From the NCBI RefSeq assembly GCF_000739085.1, contig NZ_CP009110.1:434001-498000 (forward strand): a stretch of DNA of 64,000 nucleotides. The letters are read 5' to 3'. Positions 27,281-37,659 of this stretch are shown here, piece by piece. A program made the translations under genes and the position numbers. The DNA comes from Amycolatopsis methanolica 239 (GTDB taxonomy: Bacteria; Actinomycetota; Actinomycetes; Mycobacteriales; Pseudonocardiaceae). The stretch's first letter is position 1. The number at the start of each line of letters is the position of its first letter. Under the pieces are notes generated by a model. It searched no databases and was not told the origin of the DNA. It saw nothing but the letters and a program-made list of their open reading frames with translations.

Positions 27281-28552
27281 ATGACCCAGGACGCACAGGT
27301 AATCGTCGTCGGCGCGGGCCCGGCCGGATCCACCGTCGCGACGTACCTGGCGCGCGCGGGGGTCGACGTCCTGGTGCTGGAGAAGACCGAGTTCCCCCGC
27401 GAGAAGGTGTGCGGCGACGGCCTCACCCCGCGCGGCGTGAAGCAGCTCATCGACCTGGGCATCGACACCAGCCAGGAGGCCGGCTGGGTGCACAGCCGCG
27501 GCCTGCGGATCCTCACCGCGGAGCTGACGCTGGAGCTGGACTGGCCGGAGCTGACCAGCTACCCGCCTTACGGCGTCTCGCGCACCCGCCAGGACTTCGA
27601 CGACCTGCTGGCCAAGACCGCGGTCAAGGCGGGCGCGCGGCTGCTGGAGCGGACCACGGTGACCGGCGCGATCACCGACGAGCGCACCGGCCGCGTGATC
27701 GGTGTCGAGGGGAAGCAGGGGCCCGAGAAGACCCCGGTCCGCTACCACGCGCCGCTGGTCCTCGCGTGTGACGGCGTGTCCGCGCGGCTGGCCCGGTCGA
27801 TCGGCATCGAGACCGACGAGAAGCGCCCGATGGGCGTCGCCGTGCGCCGGTACTACAAGAGCCCGCGGCACGACGACCCGTTCATCGAGGGCCACCTGGA
27901 GCTGTGGGACCGCAAGGACCCGCGCAACCCGCAGCTGCTGCCCGGGTACGGCTGGGCGTTCCCGCTCGGTGACGGCACGGTGAACGTCGGGCTGGGGATG
28001 CTGTCCACGTCGAAGTCGTTCCGGAACATGGACTACCGCGCCCTGATGCGGCAGTGGCTGGACTCGACGCCGGAGGAGTGGGGCTACCGCGAGGAGAACG
28101 CGATCGGCCGGATCGGCGGCGCCGGTCTCCCGATGGGCTTCAACCGGACCCCGCACTACCGCGACGGCCTGCTGTTGCTCGGCGATGCGGGCGGCATGGT
28201 GAGCCCGTTCAACGGGGAGGGCATCTCGGCGGCGATGGAGTCGGCGCAGCTCGCGGCGCAGTTCGTGGTGCATGCGCTGGCCCGGCCCGAGGGCTCGTCG
28301 CGGGAGCGCGCGCTGCGTGGCTACCCGCTGGCGCTGAAGGAGCTGATGGGCGGCTACTACCGCCTCGGCAACGTCTTCGCGAAGGCGATCGGCAACCCGA
28401 AGGTCATGCGCGCGGCGACCAAGTACGGGCTGCGGATCAACCCGCTGATCCCGCTGATCTACAAGGGCCTGTCCGGCTGCTACGACGCCAAGGGCGGCGA
28501 CGCGGTGGACCGGATGATCTCGCTCGCCGCGCGGTTGATGCCCAGCGCCTGA
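27281..28552 (+). CDS. menJ: Menaquinone reductase MenJ (geranylgeranyl reductase family)
   Basis: The 423-residue flavoprotein has the N-terminal FAD motif VIVVGAGPAGSTVATYLARAG, the family motif FPREKVCGDGLTPRGV, and the second FAD motif LLLGDAGGMVSPFNGEGI. In mycobacteria the orthologue (Rv0561c) saturates one isoprene unit of the menaquinone tail. Its position after menG fits that role. It is expected at the membrane with its lipid substrate. A strong hairpin follows the stop. Confidence 0.92.
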   Translation: MTQDAQVIVVGAGPAGSTVATYLARAGVDVLVLEKTEFPREKVCGDGLTPRGVKQLIDLGIDTSQEAGWVHSRGLRILTAELTLELDWPELTSYPPYGVSRTRQDFDDLLAKTAVKAGARLLERTTVTGAITDERTGRVIGVEGKQGPEKTPVRYHAPLVLACDGVSARLARSIGIETDEKRPMGVAVRRYYKSPRHDDPFIEGHLELWDRKDPRNPQLLPGYGWAFPLGDGTVNVGLGMLSTSKSFRNMDYRALMRQWLDSTPEEWGYREENAIGRIGGAGLPMGFNRTPHYRDGLLLLGDAGGMVSPFNGEGISAAMESAQLAAQFVVHALARPEGSSRERALRGYPLALKELMGGYYRLGNVFAKAIGNPKVMRAATKYGLRINPLIPLIYKGLSGCYDAKGGDAVDRMISLAARLMPSA

Positions 28553-28570
28553 GGTGGGGCCTGCCCCACC
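28553..28570 (+). terminator. Hairpin directly after menJ
   Basis: GGTGGGGC is followed by CT and GCCCCACC, giving a 7-bp GC-rich stem with a 4-base effective loop. It begins on the base after the menJ stop codon. Confidence 0.65.
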
Positions 28571-28627
28571 GCGGACCCGGGTGCGCACCGGCTGCCGGAT
28601 CTTCGCGCGGCGCAACAGACTCGGGAC

Positions 28628-29638
28628 GTGCCCACCACACAAGCCGAAACCGGCAGCGACTTCGCCCGCCTGGCCGGCCGCGTCAAGCAGGCCGGCCTGC
28701 TGAACCGGCGCCCCGGCTACTACGCCCTGCGCGCCGGACTGGTCACCGCCCTGTTCGCCTACTCCTGGGCGTTGTTCGCCTGGATCGGCGACTCCTGGGC
28801 GGCCCTGGTCGTCGCCGTGCTGCTGGCCGTCCTGTTCGGTCAGATCGCCCTGCTGTCGCACGACCTCGCGCACCGGCAGGTGTTCCGCACGCGCCGCCCG
28901 AGCGAGGTCGCCGGCCGGATCGCGGGCAACCTCGGCATCGGCCTGAGCTACGGCTGGTGGATGGACAAGCACACGCGCCACCACGCCAACCCCAACCACG
29001 AGGAACTCGATCCGGACGTCGCGCCGGACATCCTCGTGTGGTCGCAGGGCCAGGCCAGGGCCAGCCGCGGCCTGCCCCGGTTCATCGGACGCCACCAGGC
29101 GGTCCTGTTCTTCCCGCTGCTCACGCTGGAAGGTCTGAACCTGCACTGGTCGAGCATCCGCGCGGTGCTCAGGCCGGGGCTGAAGCAGCGGTGGCTGGAA
29201 GCCGCGCTGCTGTTCACCCACTTCGCGGTCTACCTGGGCGCGGTGTTCCTGGTGCTGTCGCCGGTCAAGGCGCTGGTGTTCATCGCCGTGCACCAGGGCC
29301 TGTGGGGCGTGTACCTGGGCTCGATCTTCGCACCGAACCACAAGGGCATGCCGACGCTGATCGGCGGGGAGCGGCCGGACTTCCTGCGGCGGCAGGTGCT
29401 GACCTCCCGCAACGTCCGCGGCGGCCGGTTCGTCGACGTCGCGATGGGCGGCCTGAACTACCAGATCGAGCACCACCTGTTCCCCAGCATGCCGACCCCG
29501 CACCTGCGGCTGGCGCAGCCGATCGTGCGGCGGTACTGCGCCGAAATCGGGGTGCCGTACTCCGAGACCGGCCTGGTCGACTCCTGGGCGCAGGCGCTGC
29601 GGCACCTCCACGAGGCCAGCACCCCACTCCGCCACTAG
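28628..29638 (+). CDS. Membrane fatty acid desaturase
   Basis: The 336-residue integral membrane protein has the three histidine boxes of acyl-lipid desaturases: HDLAH (near residue 78), HTRHH (near residue 116) and QIEHH (near residue 279), with paired hydrophobic segments between. It should introduce a double bond into a fatty acyl chain using a di-iron centre and reduced ferredoxin or cytochrome. Position of the double bond cannot be told. A CAGACT box 6 bases before GTG 28628 is a possible -10. Confidence 0.9.
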   Translation: MPTTQAETGSDFARLAGRVKQAGLLNRRPGYYALRAGLVTALFAYSWALFAWIGDSWAALVVAVLLAVLFGQIALLSHDLAHRQVFRTRRPSEVAGRIAGNLGIGLSYGWWMDKHTRHHANPNHEELDPDVAPDILVWSQGQARASRGLPRFIGRHQAVLFFPLLTLEGLNLHWSSIRAVLRPGLKQRWLEAALLFTHFAVYLGAVFLVLSPVKALVFIAVHQGLWGVYLGSIFAPNHKGMPTLIGGERPDFLRRQVLTSRNVRGGRFVDVAMGGLNYQIEHHLFPSMPTPHLRLAQPIVRRYCAEIGVPYSETGLVDSWAQALRHLHEASTPLRH

Positions 29639-29652
29639 CCCCCACGCTCCCG

Positions 29653-29750
29653 ACCGCAGGCCTCGCACGCCCCAACCGCAGAACTCGCGCGCTCGAGCGC
29701 AGAACTCGCGCCAGCCGCGAGTCCCACCTTCCCGGGCGCGAGTTCTGCGG
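29653..29750. repeat. Nested direct/inverted intergenic repeat, copy B
   Basis: Three direct units with a period of about 20 bases start at CCGCAGG 29654, CCGCAGAACTCGCGC 29676-29690 and GCGCAGAACTCGCGC 29697-29711. They are followed by the inverted copy GCGCGAGTTCTGCGG at 29736-29750, which pairs perfectly over 15 bp with the second unit. The design mirrors the element at 20105-20211. It lies after the desaturase stop in a 440-base gene-free stretch. Confidence 0.75.
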
Positions 29751-29920
29751 TGCCGCTGGAGACCTCGGTCACACCTGCGGCGGCGTGATCTTGCCCGCAA
29801 CCGGCGAAGGTCGGCCCCGCTCACCGTGGGTTACGTCACACCAGTTCTGCGTTGCGTGATCGGGATGATCCTTTTCGTGCTGGTCTCGGGCTTATGGCCG
29901 TCCACCAGGGCATCCTTTGG

Positions 29921-29939
29921 TTAGGTTCGCCTTACCCGA
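29921..29939. promoter_or_regulatory. IdeR/DmdR-like iron box upstream of nuoA
   Basis: TTAGGTTCGCCTTACCCGA matches the iron-box consensus TWAGGTTAGSCTWACCTWA at 16 of 19 positions (mismatches at 8, 17 and 18). It sits about 65 bp upstream of the predicted nuo start site, a place that would suit activation more than simple blocking. Function is inferred from similarity only. Confidence 0.5.
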
Positions 29940-29982
29940 AACACCCCGCGACAACAATGTGAGCCACGTCCTACACTGCCCC

Positions 29983-29988
29983 TATGCT
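29983..29988 (+). promoter_or_regulatory. Predicted -10 element of the nuo promoter
   Basis: TATGCT lies directly before the first operator, so the start site (about 29995) would fall inside it. A second candidate, TACACT, lies at 29972-29977. No convincing -35 hexamer is seen. Confidence 0.5.
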
Positions 29989-30006
29989 TTGTGAACCGCT
30001 TCACAA
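29989..30006. promoter_or_regulatory. Rex operator 1
   Basis: TTGTGAA-CCGC-TTCACAA is a perfect 18-base palindrome equal to the Rex consensus TTGTGAANNNNTTCACAA known from Streptomyces, where nuo is a Rex target. It also satisfies the Crp/GlxR consensus TGTGA-N6-TCACA. Confidence 0.8.
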
Positions 30007-30020
30007 CCCCGCAAGGCAGA

Positions 30021-30038
30021 TTGTGAACAGTTTCACAA
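30021..30038. promoter_or_regulatory. Rex operator 2
   Basis: TTGTGAA-CAGT-TTCACAA is a second perfect site. Its start lies 32 bases after the first, about three helical turns, so two dimers could bind the same face of the DNA downstream of the promoter. Confidence 0.78.
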
Positions 30039-30078
30039 GCGGCACGTTCGCAACGGCGCGGAAAGGACGGCATTCACC

Positions 30079-30489
30079 GTGCTGATGTCGCAGTTCCACC
30101 TCGCGCAGGCCGCCTCGGGGCCCGGCCTCGAGATGTACCTGCCGCTGGTCCTCCTGTTCGTCCTCGCCGCGGCCTTCGCGGTGTTCTCCGTGCTGCTCGG
30201 CCCGCTGGTGGGCCCGCGCCGGTACAACCGGGCGAAGCAGATGGCCTACGAGTGCGGGATCGAACCGTCCCCGCAGCCGCTGGTCGGCGGCGGCCGCATG
30301 CCGGTCGCCTACTACATCACCGCGATGCTGTTCATCCTGTTCGACATCGAAATGGTCTTCCTCTACCCGTTCGCCGTCTCGGCGGACGCGCTCGGCCTGT
30401 TCGGCCTGGTGGAGATCGTCTTGTTCATCGCGACCGTCGGCTTCGCCTACGCCTACGTCTGGCGTCGCGGCGGGCTCGACTGGAACTAG
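30079..30489 (+). CDS. nuoA: NADH-quinone oxidoreductase subunit A
   Basis: NuoA is a three-span membrane subunit at the junction of the peripheral and membrane arms of complex I. The 136-residue protein has the conserved loop YECGIEPSPQP, GGRMPVAYYITAMLFILFDIEMVFLYPFA, and three hydrophobic segments. GTG 30079 is preceded by GGAAAGGACGG. An in-frame ATG at 30085 is an alternative start. This is the first gene of the nuo operon, downstream of two Rex operators. Confidence 0.95.
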   Translation: MLMSQFHLAQAASGPGLEMYLPLVLLFVLAAAFAVFSVLLGPLVGPRRYNRAKQMAYECGIEPSPQPLVGGGRMPVAYYITAMLFILFDIEMVFLYPFAVSADALGLFGLVEIVLFIATVGFAYAYVWRRGGLDWN

Positions 30490-30501
30490 GGGAGGGACGT
30501 C

Positions 30502-31044
30502 ATGGGACTCGAAGAGCAGCTCCCCAACGGCATCATGCTGGCCAGCCTGGAGAAGCTGGTCAACTGGGCGCGCAAGAACTCGCTGTGGCCGGCCACCTTC
30601 GGGCTCGCCTGCTGTGCGATCGAGATGATGACCGTCGGCGGTTCGCGCTACGACATCGCGCGCTTCGGCATGGAGCGGTTCTCCGCCACCCCGCGCCAGG
30701 CCGACCTGATGATCGTCGCAGGGCGGGTCACGCAGAAGATGGCCCCGGTCCTGCGCCAGATCTACGACCAGATGGCCGAGCCGAAGTGGGTGCTGGCCAT
30801 GGGCGTCTGCGCGTCCTCCGGCGGCATGTTCAACAACTACGCCGTGGTGCAGGGCGTGGACCACATCGTGCCGGTCGACATGTACCTGCCGGGCTGCCCG
30901 CCGCGCCCGGAGATGCTCCTCGACGCGATCCTCAAGCTGCACGCCAAGATCCAGGACGAGCCGCTCGGGCCGCGCCGGGCCGCCGCGCTGGCCGGGCACC
31001 ATACCGAGCTGATCCCGTCGTCGATCAAGTACGCGAAGAAGTGA
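30502..31044 (+). CDS. nuoB: NADH-quinone oxidoreductase subunit B
   Basis: NuoB carries iron-sulfur cluster N2, the final electron donor to menaquinone. The 180-residue protein shows the tandem cysteines LACCAIEMM, then GVCASSGG and [12 protein letters not shown], which supply the four cluster ligands. GGGGAGGG precedes the ATG by about five bases, 12 bases after the nuoA stop. Confidence 0.97.
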   Translation: MGLEEQLPNGIMLASLEKLVNWARKNSLWPATFGLACCAIEMMTVGGSRYDIARFGMERFSATPRQADLMIVAGRVTQKMAPVLRQIYDQMAEPKWVLAMGVCASSGGMFNNYAVVQGVDHIVPVDMYLPGCPPRPEMLLDAILKLHAKIQDEPLGPRRAAALAGHHTELIPSSIKYAKK

Positions 31045-31051
31045 TGCGCTC

Positions 31052-31804
31052 ATGACCGAGGAAAAGCCCGAACCCGGCGGGGAACAGTCCAGCGCCCAGC
31101 GCCCGGACACCGGCTTGGAGCCGCGTGGGCCGCGCCCGGCGCAGCCGATCGTCGCGGGCCGTGAGCGCCGCGGGATGTTCGGTGTCTCCGACAGCGGGGA
31201 CACATCCGGTTACGGCGGCCTGCGGCTGCCCGCGTACCTGCCGCCACCGGCGGAACGGCCCTACGGCGGTTGGTTCGACGAGTTCGCCGACCAGTTCTTC
31301 GCCGCGCTGGCGGAGAACGGCGTGCCCGCCGACGCGGTGCACCAGGTGACCGTCGACCGCGGCGAGATCACCCTCTACGTCGACCGCGCGCACCTCGTCG
31401 CGATGTGCCGCATCTTGCGCGACGACGCCGGGTTGCGGTTCGAGCTGTGCAGCTCGGTGTCCGGTGTGGACTACGGGCCGGATGTGCCGCAGCGGCTGCA
31501 CTCGGTGTACCACCTGACGTCGATGACCTACCGGCGGCGCATCCGGCTGGAGGTCGCCGTCGACGTCCAGGACGCGCACATCCCGTCCATCGTGGCGGTC
31601 TACCCGACGGCGGACTGGCAGGAACGCGAGGCGTGGGACCTGTTCGGCATCGTCTACGACGGCCACCCGGCCCTGACGCGGATCCTGATGCCGGACGACT
31701 GGGACGGCCACCCGCAGCGCAAGGACTACCCGCTCGGCGGGATCCCGGTGGAGTACAAGGGCGCGGAGATCCCGCCCCCCGATCAGCGGAGGTCGTACTC
31801 GTGA
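31052..31804 (+). CDS. nuoC: NADH-quinone oxidoreductase subunit C
   Basis: NuoC (30-kDa subunit) is part of the quinone module. The 250-residue protein has an N-terminal proline/glutamate-rich extension of about 60 residues, then the conserved fold with [16 protein letters not shown] and the signature [16 protein letters not shown], followed by RKDYPLGG. Its stop overlaps the nuoD GTG by four bases. Confidence 0.96.
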   Translation: MTEEKPEPGGEQSSAQRPDTGLEPRGPRPAQPIVAGRERRGMFGVSDSGDTSGYGGLRLPAYLPPPAERPYGGWFDEFADQFFAALAENGVPADAVHQVTVDRGEITLYVDRAHLVAMCRILRDDAGLRFELCSSVSGVDYGPDVPQRLHSVYHLTSMTYRRRIRLEVAVDVQDAHIPSIVAVYPTADWQEREAWDLFGIVYDGHPALTRILMPDDWDGHPQRKDYPLGGIPVEYKGAEIPPPDQRRSYS

Positions 31805-33171
31805 CTACCGATCGACTCGCGGACGTCAGCACCGGCACCGACACGAGCGACGCCGGCCGCGACAGCGTCGACTACGCCGAATCGCGCGACACCACCGAAG
31901 GCCGCATCTACCACGTCAGTGGCGGCGACTGGGACGACGTGCTGGAGGACGCTCAGCACGACGAGCGGATCGTCATCAACATGGGCCCGCAGCACCCGTC
32001 CACGCACGGCGTGCTCCGGCTCGTGCTGGAGCTGGAGGGCGAGACCGTCACCCAGCTCCGCTCGGTCATCGGCTACCTGCACACCGGCATCGAGAAGAAC
32101 TGCGAGTACCGGACCTGGACCCAGGGCGTCACGTTCGTGACGCGCATGGACTACCTGTCCCCGCTGTTCAACGAGCTGGGCTACTGCCTCGGTGTGGAGA
32201 AGCTGCTCGGCATCCGCGCCCCGCGCCGGGCCGAGCTGATCCGCGTCATGCTGTGCGAGATCAACCGCATCGGCTCGCACCTGGTCTACATCGCCACCGG
32301 CGGCATGGAGCTGGGCGCAACCACCGCGATGACCTTCGGGTTCCGCGAGCGGGAAGAGGTCCTGCACCTGCTGGAGTACCTGACCGGGCTGCGCATGAAC
32401 CACGCGTTCATCCGCCCCGGCGGCGTCGCGCAGGACCTGCCGACCGACTGGAAGGAGAAGGTGAGCGAGTTCGTCACGACGATGGACGAGCGCCTTCCCT
32501 TGTACGACAAGCTGTTCACCGGTCAGCCGATCTGGCGCAACCGGCTCAAGGGCGTCGGGTACCTGCCGGTCGACGCGTGCCTCGCGCTCGGCGTCACCGG
32601 GCCGGTGCTGCGCTCCGCCGGCCTGCCGTGGGACCTGCGCAAGATCGAGCCGTACTCGTGCTACGACGAGTTCGAGTTCGACGTGCCGACCTCGACCGAG
32701 GCCGACTGCTGGGGCCGGTACCTGTGCCGGGTGGAGGAGATGCACCAGTCGCTGCGGATCATCCGGCAGTGCCTGAAGAAGATCGAGCCGGGCCCGGTGA
32801 TGGTGGAGGACCGCAAGATCGCGTGGCCCGCGCAGCTGTCGATCTCCAGCGACGGCATGGGCAACTCGCTCGAGCACGTCCGCAAGATCATGGGCCAGTC
32901 GATGGAGTCCCTGATCCACCACTTCAAGCTGGTCACCGAGGGCTTCAAGGTGCCGGCGGGCCAGGTGTACTCGCCGATCGAGTCGCCGCGCGGCGAGCTG
33001 GGCTTCCACCTCGTCTCCGACGGCGGCACCCGCCCGGTGCGCGTGCACGTGCGGGAACCGAGTTTCGTCAACCTGCAGTCCCTGCCGGCGATGTCAGAGG
33101 GCGGCCTGGTGGCGGACGTGATCGCGGCGGTCGCGTCCGTGGACCCGGTCATGGGCGGAGTGGATCGATGA
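31801..33171 (+). CDS. nuoD: NADH-quinone oxidoreductase subunit D
   Basis: NuoD (49-kDa subunit) forms much of the quinone cavity with NuoB. From GTG 31801 the protein has 456 residues. It includes [30 protein letters not shown], a central KGVGYLPVD stretch and the C-terminal [15 protein letters not shown]. The frame runs back to 31270 as a shadow of nuoC; the four-base overlap sets the start. Confidence 0.97.
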   Translation: MTTDRLADVSTGTDTSDAGRDSVDYAESRDTTEGRIYHVSGGDWDDVLEDAQHDERIVINMGPQHPSTHGVLRLVLELEGETVTQLRSVIGYLHTGIEKNCEYRTWTQGVTFVTRMDYLSPLFNELGYCLGVEKLLGIRAPRRAELIRVMLCEINRIGSHLVYIATGGMELGATTAMTFGFREREEVLHLLEYLTGLRMNHAFIRPGGVAQDLPTDWKEKVSEFVTTMDERLPLYDKLFTGQPIWRNRLKGVGYLPVDACLALGVTGPVLRSAGLPWDLRKIEPYSCYDEFEFDVPTSTEADCWGRYLCRVEEMHQSLRIIRQCLKKIEPGPVMVEDRKIAWPAQLSISSDGMGNSLEHVRKIMGQSMESLIHHFKLVTEGFKVPAGQVYSPIESPRGELGFHLVSDGGTRPVRVHVREPSFVNLQSLPAMSEGGLVADVIAAVASVDPVMGGVDR

Positions 33172-33901
33172 CCCAAGCGAAAGAGCTGTTCGACGCGGAC
33201 ACGGTGGCCAAGGCGCAGGAGCTGATGGCCCGCTACCCGCAGTCCCGGTCGGCGCTGCTGCCGATGCTGCACCTGGTCCAGTCGGTGCAGGGGTTCGTCA
33301 GCCAGGAGGGCGTGACGTTCTGCGCGCAGCAGCTGGGACTGTCCGAGGCCGAGGTCAGCGCGGTCGTCACGTTCTACACCATGTACAAGCGCAAGCCGTG
33401 CGGTGAGCACCTGGTGAGCGTGTGCACGAACACGCTGTGCGCGGCGCTGGGCGGGGACGCGATCTACCGCACGCTGCAGGAGCACCTGGGCGAGGACGGG
33501 AAACCGCTGGGGCACGAGGAAACCGCGGGTACTCCGGGCGAGCCGGGGTCGATCACGCTGGAGCACGCCGAGTGCCTCGCCGCCTGCGACCTCGCGCCGG
33601 TGCTGCAGGTCAACTACGAGTACTACGACAAGCAGACGCCGGACAGCGCGGTCGAACTGGTTGACGCCCTGCGGCGCGGTGAGAAGCCGCAGCCGACGCG
33701 CGGGGCGCCGCTGGGCGACTTCAAGAGCGCCGAGCTGCAGCTGGCCGGGTTCTTCCCGGAGGACGAGCAGACCTACCGGTCGCAAGTGGACGGACCGTCC
33801 CAGGCCCCGGAGACCCTGATGGGTGTGCGGATCGCCCAGGAGCGGGGCTGGACGGCCCCGGCCATGGCGGACGCCCCGCTGCCGGAAGTGGAGAAGAAGT
33901 A

Positions 33902-33902
<1 letters not shown>
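33168..33902 (+). CDS. nuoE: NADH-quinone oxidoreductase subunit E
   Basis: NuoE binds the [2Fe-2S] cluster N1a in the NADH-oxidising module. Ligand cysteines are in [12 protein letters not shown] and [12 protein letters not shown]. The 244-residue protein is longer than the usual 160-180; the last 60 or so residues form a polar extension typical of actinobacteria. ATG 33168 overlaps the nuoD stop and its own TAA overlaps the nuoF ATG by one base. Confidence 0.96.
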
Positions 33903-35190
<1,288 letters not shown>

Positions 35191-35194
<4 letters not shown>

Positions 35195-37659
35195 CGATCG
35201 CGCCGGAAGAACCCAAGACCGAGACGCCGGTCCCCGAAGGTCACGTGAAACTGACCATCGATGGCGAAGAGGTCATCGCGCCCAAGGGCGAGCTGCTGAT
35301 CCGCACGGCGGAGCGGCTCGGCACGGTGATCCCGCGGTTCTGCGACCACCCGCTGCTCGACCCGGCCGGGGCCTGCCGCCAGTGCCTCGTCGAGGTCGAG
35401 ATGGGCGGGCGGCCGATGCCGAAACCGCAGGCCTCGTGCACGATGACCGTCGCGGACGGGATGGTGGTGAAGACGCAGCTGACCTCGCCCGTCGCGGACA
35501 AGGCCCAGCAGGGCGTGATGGAGCTGCTGCTCATCAACCACCCGCTGGACTGCCCGGTGTGCGACAAGGGCGGCGAGTGCCCGCTGCAGAACCAGGCGAT
35601 GGCCCACGGCCGCGCCGACTCGCGGTTCCGCGACACCAAGCGCACGTTCCCGAAGCCGCTGCCGATCTCCACGCAGGTGCTGCTCGACCGCGAGCGGTGC
35701 GTGCTGTGCCAGCGCTGCACCCGGTTCTCCGCGCAGATCGCCGGTGACCCGTTCATCGACCTGCTGGAGCGCGGCGCGCACCAGCAGATCGGCACGGCGG
35801 AGACGGCGGACGTGTTCGACCTGGCGTCCCGCACGTCGTCGGGTGCGCCGTTCCAGTCGTACTTCTCCGGCAACACCATCCAGATCTGCCCGGTGGGCGC
35901 GCTGACCAGCGCGCAGTACCGGTTCCGGTCGCGGCCGTTCGACCTGGTGTCCGCGCCGAGCGTGTGCGAGCACTGCTCGTCCGGCTGCGCCGAGCGCACC
36001 GACTACCGGCGCGGCAAGGTGATGCGCAAGCTGGCCGCCAACGATCCGGAGGTCAACGAGGAGTGGATCTGCGACAAGGGCCGCTTCGCGTTCCGGTACG
36101 CGACGGCGGCCGACCGGATCCGGCGGCCGCTGGTCCGCGACGCCTCCGGCGAGCTGCGTGAAGCGCCGTGGACGGAGGCGCTGCGCGTCGCCGCGGAGGG
36201 CCTGGCCAAGGCCCGCGACAGCCGCGGCGCCGCGGTGCTCGCCGGTGGCCGGCTGACCCTGGAGGACGCTTACGCCTACGCGAAGTTCGCGCGGGTCGCG
36301 TTGCGCACCAACGACGTCGACTTCCGCGCGCGGGCGCATTCGCCGGAGGAGCTGGACTTCCTCGCCGCCGAGGTGGCCGGCACGACGCCGGAGTACGGCG
36401 TCACCTTCGGCGCGATCGAGAACGCACCGACGGTGCTGTGCGTCGCGTTCGAGCCCGAGGAGGAGGCGCCGATCGTCTTCCTCCGGCTGCGCAAGGCCGC
36501 CCGCAAGAAGCGAACCCGCGTGGTCCACTTGGGACAGTGGACGACGCCGTCGGTGCGCAAGACCTTCGGCGAGCTGCTGGCCTGCGTGCCCGGGTCGGAG
36601 GCCGCCGCACTGGACGGGATTCCCGAGTACGCACCGGATGTCGAGTCGGCGCTGGGAGCGGACGGCGCGGTCGTGCTGGTCGGCGAGCGGGCGGCCGAGG
36701 TGCCGGGCCTGTTCGCCGCGGTGCGGCGGCTGGCCGCTCGCACCGGAGCGAAGGTCGCCTGGATCCCGCGCCGGGCAGGCGAGCGCGGCGCGCTGGAGGC
36801 TGGTGCGGCGCCGACGCTGCTGCCCGGCGGACGGCCGGTGACCGACGAGGCCGCCCGCGCTGAGGTCGAGGCGGCGTGGGGTGTGCCGGTGCCCGCCGAG
36901 CCGGGCCGCGACACGAACGACATCATCGGCGCATTGGCGGGCGGGTACCTGTCCGGCGTGGTGGTCGGCGGCGTCGACCTGGACGACCTGCCCGACCCGG
37001 CGCTGGCGCGGCAGGCGCTGGAGCGGGCGGAGTTCGTGGTCAGCCTGGAGATGCGGGCCAGCACGGTCACCGAGCACGCGGACGTGGTCCTGCCGATCGC
37101 GCCGGTGGTCGAGAAGTCCGGCAGCTTCGTCAACTGGGAGGGCAGGCGCCGCGAGTTCGACGCGACGCTCGAAGGCACCGGCGCGCTGCCGGACTGCCGG
37201 GTGCTGGACACGCTGGCCGTGGAGATGGACGCGGACCTGTTCACCCAGACCCCGGTCGCCGCGTACGGCGACTTCGCCCGGCTGGGCTCGTCGGGCGCGT
37301 CGCACGGCAGGTTCTGGGAGTCGGGCGCCGCGCGGGCCGCCGCCGAGGTCGGGCCGGGGCAGGCGCGGCTGGCGAGCTGGCGGCAGCTGCTCGACGAGGG
37401 CTCGCTGCAGGTGGACGAGCCGCACCTGGCGGGTACCGCGCGGCGCGTGGTGGCCCGGGTGTCGGCGAAGACCGCGGCGGAACTCGGTGACGTGGTGACC
37501 GTGTCGACCGAGCGGGGTGCGATCACGCTGCCCGTCGAAGTGGCCGACCTGCCCGACGACGTCGTGTGGCTGCCCGGCAACTCCGACGGCTCGCGGCTGC
37601 GCAGAACGCTCGCCGCCGGGCACGGGGCGGTCGTCAACATCGAGGGAGCGCGGCGATGA
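35191..37659 (+). CDS. nuoG: NADH-quinone oxidoreductase subunit G
   Basis: NuoG is the largest subunit, with several iron-sulfur clusters. From ATG 35191 the protein has 822 residues. The N-terminal ferredoxin domain has [17 protein letters not shown], then [13 protein letters not shown] and [11 protein letters not shown]. The molybdopterin-oxidoreductase-like domain begins with [11 protein letters not shown] and later WICDKGRF, the ligand set for the off-path cluster N7. An in-frame codon at 35152 is upstream of the coupled start and is rejected. Confidence 0.97.

Larger units (their letters stand above)
29639..30078. other. Gene-free region upstream of nuoA
   Basis: This 440-base stretch holds no credible gene. 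It contains the repeat at 29653-29750, an undistinguished segment to about 29915, an iron-box-like sequence, the nuo promoter and two Rex-type operators. GC content falls visibly between about 29870 and 30040, as expected for a regulatory region. Confidence 0.8.

Noticed and set aside
26507..29824. 1105-codon minus-strand frame opposite menG, menJ and the desaturase gene
   Set aside because: It is antisense to three clearly identified genes and has Arg/Gly/Val-rich low-complexity content, the usual shadow in GC-rich DNA. It has no recognisable motif.
29989..30038. Crp/GlxR sites as the first interpretation of the nuo palindromes
   Set aside because: They do match TGTGA-N6-TCACA, but the full 18-base TTGTGAA-N4-TTCACAA identity and the position over nuo fit Rex better. 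Crp is kept as an alternative.
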